Below are positions 7,708 to 10,821 of a stretch of 10,821 nucleotides of DNA, piece after piece; positions within the stretch are counted from its first letter, which is position 1; every line of letters begins with the position of its first letter. A model generated the notes under the pieces. The model did no database searches, was not told where the DNA came from, and saw nothing but the letters and a program-made list of their open reading frames with translations. The stretch lies in contig DQHV01000260.1 of assembly GCA_003524335.1 (NCBI GenBank), positions 1-10,821 of the forward strand, given 5' to 3'. Position numbers and translations under genes: made by a program. This DNA comes from Candidatus Aminicenantota bacterium (GTDB lineage Bacteria; Acidobacteriota; Aminicenantia; Aminicenantales; UBA8522).

Positions 7708-9849
7708 ATGAAAAGACTGGCGACCGCTTTGATCCTGGCCGGTCTGTTTCTTGCGATGTCTGTCTCCGCCGACGAAGGGATGTATCCGATCAGCGAGATC
7801 ATGAAGCTCAACCTTCGGTCCAAGGGGTTGGAGATCGATCCGGCCGAGATATTCGCGACGGACAAAAGCCTGATCTTCGCCATCGTCAGCGTGGGCGCGA
7901 CGGGCTCATTCGTTTCGGCCGAGGGTTTGTTCATAACGAACCACCACGTTGCCTTCGGGGCCGTCCAGGCCGCGAGCACCAAGGAGAACGATTACATCCG
8001 CGACGGCTTCTTGGCCCGGACAAGGGCCGAGGAGATCCAGGCCAAAGGGATGACGGCCCGCATCACCGAGTCCTTCCAGGATGTCTCGGCGGAGGTGCTG
8101 AGCGCCGTGAAGCCGGAGATGGACTATGCGGCCCGCACCAAGGCCATCGAGAGGCGGACCAAGGAGATCGTGGCTCGCACGGAAAAAGAGAAACCCGGCA
8201 AAAGGGCCGAAGTGGCCGAAATGTTCGCCGGAAAGACTTATATCCTGTTTATATACACGTATTTGAAAGATATCCGCCTGGTTTATGTCCCGCCCCGCTC
8301 GATCGGCGAGTTCGGCGGCGAGGAAGACAACTGGATGTGGCCGCGCCACACCGGAGACTTTTCCTTCCTGCGGGCCTATGTCGCTCCGGACGGGTCGCCG
8401 GCCGATTACTCGGCCAAAAACGTCCCCTTCAGACCCAAGCGTTTTTTGCGGGTCGCGGCCCGGGGTGTCAGTGAGGGCGATTTCATCTTCCTCCTGGGCT
8501 ATCCCGGGCGAACCTTCCGGCACAGCACGGCCAGCTACCTGGCTTTCGAGGAAGAAGTCCGGATGCCCTATGTCGCCGACTGGTATGCCTGGCAGATCGG
8601 CCTCATGGAGAAGATGGGAGCGGAGGACCGCGGTGTGGCGCTCCTTCATGCGGCGCGTATCAAGGGGCTGGCGAACACGATGAAGAATTTCCGCGGGAAG
8701 CTCAAGGGGATGAAAAGGCTCGGGCTGGTCGAGCGCCGGCGCGAGGAAGAGAAAGCACTCCAGGGCTTCATCGAAGCGGATGAGAAGCGGAAGTCCCAGA
8801 ACGGGACGATCCTGAACGATATAGCTGCGGTCTATGATGAGATGCGGGCGGCCTTCGATTATGAGACGGTCCTGGACTATCTGCGCGGCTCGGTTAACCT
8901 GGTCGGGTTTGCGTTTACGGTTTACGAGGCGGCGCTCGAGCGGCGGAAACCGGACCTCGAGCGCGAGCCGGCCTACATGGACCGGAACTTTCCCCAAACG
9001 AAACAGAGACTCCTGCTCTCCCTCCGCAACTTCTATGAGCCCACGGACAAGGCCCTTTTCAAGGAGCTGCTTCTCCGGGCCTCCAGGCTCAAGGAGCCGG
9101 ACCGGATCAAGGCGGTCGACGAGCTGTTTCAAGGAGACCTCGGCGAGGGGGACATCGATGCCTATTTGAACAAAGCCTATGAAACCTCCAGGATGAACGA
9201 TGCCAAGTTTGTGGAGGAACTGCTTGGCAAGACCCCGGAGCAGATGGCCGCGTTACAGGATCCGTTTCTCGACCTGGCCAGGGCTCTGTACCCGGCGGTC
9301 CTGGAGGTGCGTGAAAAACAGAAAGCCCGCCGGGGGGCGCTCGACCCGCTCTATGCCCGCTTAAGCGATATCAAGGAGCTCTACTTGGGAAAGAGCTTCA
9401 TCCCCGATGCCAACAATACGCTGCGGCTGACCTACGGGCGGATCAAAGGGTATGAGCCGGCGGATGCCGTTTATTATGGGCCTTTCACGACGCTCCGGGG
9501 TGTCTTAGAAAAGACGACGGGCCGGGAGCCTTTCGATACCCCGGCCGCCCTGTTCGAGCTCTCCAGAGCCCGCGACTTCGGCGCCTTCGAGCATCCGCAG
9601 CTGCACGACGTGCCCGTCTGCATCCTCTACGATACCGACACGACCGGCGGCAACTCGGGAAGCCCGGTGATCAACGCCCGGGGTGAGCTCGTGGGGGTCA
9701 ATTTCGACCGGACCTACGAGGCGACGATTAACGATTACGCCTGGAGCGAGGAATACAGCCGGTCGATCGCCGTTGACATCCGGTATGTCCTGTGGGTCAC
9801 GCAGAAGTTCGCCGGAGCAGGATTCTTACTCAAAGAGATGGGCCTCTAG
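7708..9849 (+). CDS. Exported S46-family dipeptidyl-peptidase, DPP11-like
   Basis: This 713-residue serine exopeptidase of family S46 (clan PA) removes dipeptides from peptide N-termini in the periplasm or envelope, feeding amino-acid catabolism. A signal peptide is clear: MKR, a hydrophobic stretch to about residue 17, then SVSA before DEG (likely cleavage after about residue 21). The catalytic triad is visible: H80 in TNHHVAFGA, D217 in RHTGDFSF, and S650 in GGNSGSP. The helical lid domain fills the middle. R668 lies 18 residues after the nucleophile in VNFDR. In this family Arg at that position marks DPP11-type enzymes (Asp/Glu preferred at P1), whereas Gly marks DPP7. One deviation is Val after the catalytic His, where family members usually have Cys. 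Length is normal. It is the last gene of the cluster, 17 bases after the SelB-like gene. Confidence 0.94.
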   Translation: MKRLATALILAGLFLAMSVSADEGMYPISEIMKLNLRSKGLEIDPAEIFATDKSLIFAIVSVGATGSFVSAEGLFITNHHVAFGAVQAASTKENDYIRDGFLARTRAEEIQAKGMTARITESFQDVSAEVLSAVKPEMDYAARTKAIERRTKEIVARTEKEKPGKRAEVAEMFAGKTYILFIYTYLKDIRLVYVPPRSIGEFGGEEDNWMWPRHTGDFSFLRAYVAPDGSPADYSAKNVPFRPKRFLRVAARGVSEGDFIFLLGYPGRTFRHSTASYLAFEEEVRMPYVADWYAWQIGLMEKMGAEDRGVALLHAARIKGLANTMKNFRGKLKGMKRLGLVERRREEEKALQGFIEADEKRKSQNGTILNDIAAVYDEMRAAFDYETVLDYLRGSVNLVGFAFTVYEAALERRKPDLEREPAYMDRNFPQTKQRLLLSLRNFYEPTDKALFKELLLRASRLKEPDRIKAVDELFQGDLGEGDIDAYLNKAYETSRMNDAKFVEELLGKTPEQMAALQDPFLDLARALYPAVLEVREKQKARRGALDPLYARLSDIKELYLGKSFIPDANNTLRLTYGRIKGYEPADAVYYGPFTTLRGVLEKTTGREPFDTPAALFELSRARDFGAFEHPQLHDVPVCILYDTDTTGGNSGSPVINARGELVGVNFDRTYEATINDYAWSEEYSRSIAVDIRYVLWVTQKFAGAGFLLKEMGL

Positions 9850-9907
9850 TAAACCTCTGCAATCCCCGGGTGAACAGGATCTAATCAGCTGGGGATAGGG
9901 AAAGTTT

Positions 9908-9950
9908 GGGGACATGTAATCGAATTCTCTTGAATTCGGTACGTGTCCCC
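9908..9950. repeat. Long imperfect hairpin within the repeat element
   Basis: The left arm at 9908-9927 (GGGGACA...CGAATTC) pairs with the right arm at 9932-9950 (GAATTCG...TGTCCCC) around a TCTT loop. There is one T-G mismatch and one small bulge. It lies between the convergent ends of the S46 peptidase gene and the LanC-like remnant. It could protect transcript ends or weaken read-through, but there is no T-run, so it is not called as a terminator. Confidence 0.8.
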
Positions 9951-10000
9951 AGAATTTTCTCTTGAATTAGGGTTACTGTCCCCGGAATTGTCCTCTGAAT
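9908..10000. repeat. REP-like element of three GAATT/TGTCCCC modules
   Basis: This 93-base segment is built from repeated pieces. A GAATT..CTCTTGAATT-type core starts at 9922, 9952 and 9985, the third copy being diverged. TGTCCCC occurs at 9944-9950 and 9977-9983, and its complement GGGGACA at 9908-9914. Two modules can be aligned as direct copies 33 bases apart (TGTCCCC, A or G, GAATT, then a CTCTTGAAT-like end). Similarity stops at base 10000, which is where the LanC-like coding sequence begins to make sense. The layout (short, palindromic, next to the 3' end of genes) resembles REP elements mobilised by REP-associated tyrosine transposases. No transposase is in the window, so the mechanism is inference. 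Confidence 0.75.
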
Positions 10001-10520
10001 ATTTTTTCCGACCGGCCGGGCCTCCTTTTGGATGTGCTTCAGACATCCCAGGAATGCCTCTTGGTATTTTTGTTCATTTGAGGCTTTATATATCTCCCGA
10101 AGAGCGAACCCGATCCCGGCTAGCCCCTCGTATAAACCCATGGTCTTTTCTTCGGGCAGGCCGGCGATCAGAAAATCGGCTCCGGCGGACGCCTTCTTAA
10201 GATAATCTTTATCACCGGTGGCGGCATAAAGTTCCAGATAGAACAGGACGACACCCGGATTGCCGGCGTAGAGGGTGCTATTGACGGACTTCGGGTCTTT
10301 CGGGTCGGCGGGCCAGGCGGTGCCTTCACGCCCCGCCACGGCTGTCCCGGCGATCCATTTTTCTGCCTTGAGCGCCGCCTCGAGATACGGCCGCTCCGTT
10401 CTTTCAGCGCCCATCATGCTTCCCCGACAAAGGCTGAGAAGAATAATCCAGCCAAGAGTCTGACTTCTGGGTTTCATTCTTTTCTCACTTCTAACTCGAG
10501 CGCGCCTTGTCCATACCGAG

Positions 10521-10549
10521 ATTATCGCAATTCCCAGAAAACATAACAA
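10521..10549 (-). promoter_or_regulatory. Sigma-70-like promoter of the LanC-like gene
   Basis: On the minus strand TTGTTA (10549-10544) and GATAAT (10526-10521) are separated by 17 bases. Transcription would start near 10513, about 36 bases before ATG 10477. The match is good for both boxes, but it is a pattern match only. Confidence 0.55.
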
Positions 10550-10665
10550 CCCCGCAATTGACTGTCATTGGAAATGCGGAGGCCCAAAATGAGAATAGGA
10601 CCCAGGCCTCAGGCGTCCTCGTTTATACGCCTTGAACTCAGCGAACCATGAAAGGGAAGAGCTGC
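10550..10665. other. Gene-free spacer between divergent promoters
   Basis: No coding frame or RNA gene is recognisable here. The only structure is a modest stem (10609-10616 with 10627-10635, one bulge, 10-base loop) without a T-run. The spacer separates the promoter of the LanC-like remnant from that of the antitoxin gene. Confidence 0.5.
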
Positions 10666-10694
10666 TTGACTCGACATTGTGATTACAATATAAT
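10666..10694 (+). promoter_or_regulatory. Sigma-70-like promoter of the antitoxin gene
   Basis: TTGACT (10666-10671) and a perfect TATAAT (10689-10694) are exactly 17 bases apart. Transcription should start near 10701, leaving a leader of only about 16 bases before ATG 10717. It is the strongest promoter match in the window. Confidence 0.75.
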
Positions 10695-10698
10695 TACA
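10678..10698. promoter_or_regulatory. Palindromic probable operator over the -10 box
   Basis: TGTGATTA (10678-10685) and TAATTACA (10691-10698) form an inverted repeat with one mismatch around CAATA. It covers the -10 box, so a bound repressor would block RNA polymerase. MazE-type antitoxins commonly bind such palindromes upstream of their own gene, so autoregulation is the natural reading; the binding itself is inferred. Confidence 0.55.
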
Positions 10699-10716
10699 TG
10701 TCTAGAGAAAAAAGAC

Positions 10717-10821
10717 ATGAGAAGACGCATCGTTCCCATCGGCAATTCCCGCGGCATCCGGATCCCCAAAGCGATCCTGGAGCAATGCCGCATCAAGGAT
10801 GAAGTCGAGCTCCAAACAGAA
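10717..10821 (+). CDS. MazE/AbrB-type antitoxin, 3' part outside window
   Basis: The first 35 residues are visible. They match the SpoVT/AbrB swapped-hairpin DNA-binding domain of MazE antitoxins: RRRIVPIGNSRGIRIPKAIL followed by a DEVEL strand. The GNSxGIRIPK pattern is the family signature. Such antitoxins neutralise a co-encoded MazF/PemK-type endoribonuclease and repress their own promoter. The partner gene would lie just right of the window. ATG 10717 is used because the conserved domain begins within three residues; the ATG at 10698 is in another frame. The ribosome binding site is weak (AGAGAA). A stand-alone AbrB-family regulator is possible, but the short leader and operator favour a toxin-antitoxin pair. 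Confidence 0.82.
   Translation, partial: MRRRIVPIGNSRGIRIPKAILEQCRIKDEVELQTE

Larger units (their letters stand above)
9881..10477 (-). pseudogene. LanC-like protein with signal peptide, C-terminal half lost
   Basis: The minus-strand frame encodes 198 residues. The first 158 or so resemble the N-terminal part of LanC-like (lanthionine synthetase cyclase-like) alpha/alpha barrels: LYAGNPGVVLFYLELY at 69-84 and GLYEGLAGIGFALREIY at 114-130 are the repeated G-rich helix motifs. LanC proteins are about 400 residues, and the zinc ligands (Cys, Cys-His) lie in the C-terminal part, which is absent. From about residue 160 the frame is translated repeat element (left of 10000) and then unrelated sequence to the stop at 9881. 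ATG 10477 is preferred because AGAAGTGAGAAAAGA precedes it and a promoter lies just upstream; the ATG at 10549 would be upstream of that promoter. The N-terminus has a signal peptide (MKPR then LGWIILLSLC), so the parent protein was exported, unlike cytoplasmic lantibiotic cyclases. A product, if made, is probably inactive as a zinc enzyme. Confidence 0.75.

Noticed and set aside
7906..9132. Long minus-strand open frame opposite the S46 peptidase (408 codons)
   Set aside because: No recognisable motif, and it is fully covered by a gene with an intact catalytic triad and signal peptide.
9862..9896. Possible terminator after the S46 gene (ATCCCC with GGGGAT)
   Set aside because: Only six pairs around a 23-base loop and no T-run; too weak to call.
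10478..10549. Upstream ATG at 10549 as start of the LanC-like gene
   Set aside because: It would lie upstream of the likely promoter and put a basic stretch before the signal peptide; ATG 10477 has a purine-rich leader.
10609..10635. Possible terminator or small RNA stem in the spacer
   Set aside because: A stem of about eight pairs with a bulge and a 10-base loop, no T-run and no promoter aligned to it.

Overview
The window reads as a chromosomal segment of a GC-rich, probably Gram-negative bacterium. It carries a signal-peptide S46 dipeptidyl-peptidase, a type III pantothenate kinase, a regulator-less BirA, a signal-peptide LanC-like protein and a SelB-like protein. From general familiarity this mix suggests the Acidobacteriota / Candidatus Aminicenantes neighbourhood. 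That placement is inference from gene content only and has not been tested by any search.

Positions 1-9849 hold one tightly packed plus-strand run of seven genes: valS (5' end outside the window), birA, coaX, a 212-residue protein of unknown function, rnr, a SelB-like protein with no GTPase domain, and an exported S46 peptidase. Junctions are short (20, 17, 31, 4, -4 and 17 bases) and no terminator or clear internal promoter was seen, so a single operon is likely. The first genes serve translation and cofactor supply: valyl-tRNA charging, biotin attachment and the first step of CoA synthesis. The middle genes serve RNA metabolism: RNase R, translationally coupled by an ATGA overlap to a protein built from SelB domain 3 and its winged-helix RNA-binding region. 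The last gene encodes an envelope or periplasmic exopeptidase.

Positions 9850-10821 look different and more accessory. A minus-strand gene for an exported LanC-like protein (about 10477 down to 10000) has lost its C-terminal half. Its reading frame runs into a compact repeat element at 9908-10000, made of three related GAATT/TGTCCCC modules with a long hairpin, which resembles a REP-type element. Its promoter is still recognisable. Beyond a short gene-free stretch, a plus-strand MazE/AbrB-type antitoxin gene begins at 10717 and runs off the end. It has a strong sigma-70 promoter whose -10 box lies inside a 21-bp palindrome, as expected for an autoregulated toxin-antitoxin operon.

The most interesting items are the GTPase-less SelB-like protein coupled to RNase R, the repeat element that ends the LanC-like gene, the acidic-residue-specific (DPP11-type) signature of the S46 peptidase, and the unknown gene between coaX and rnr.
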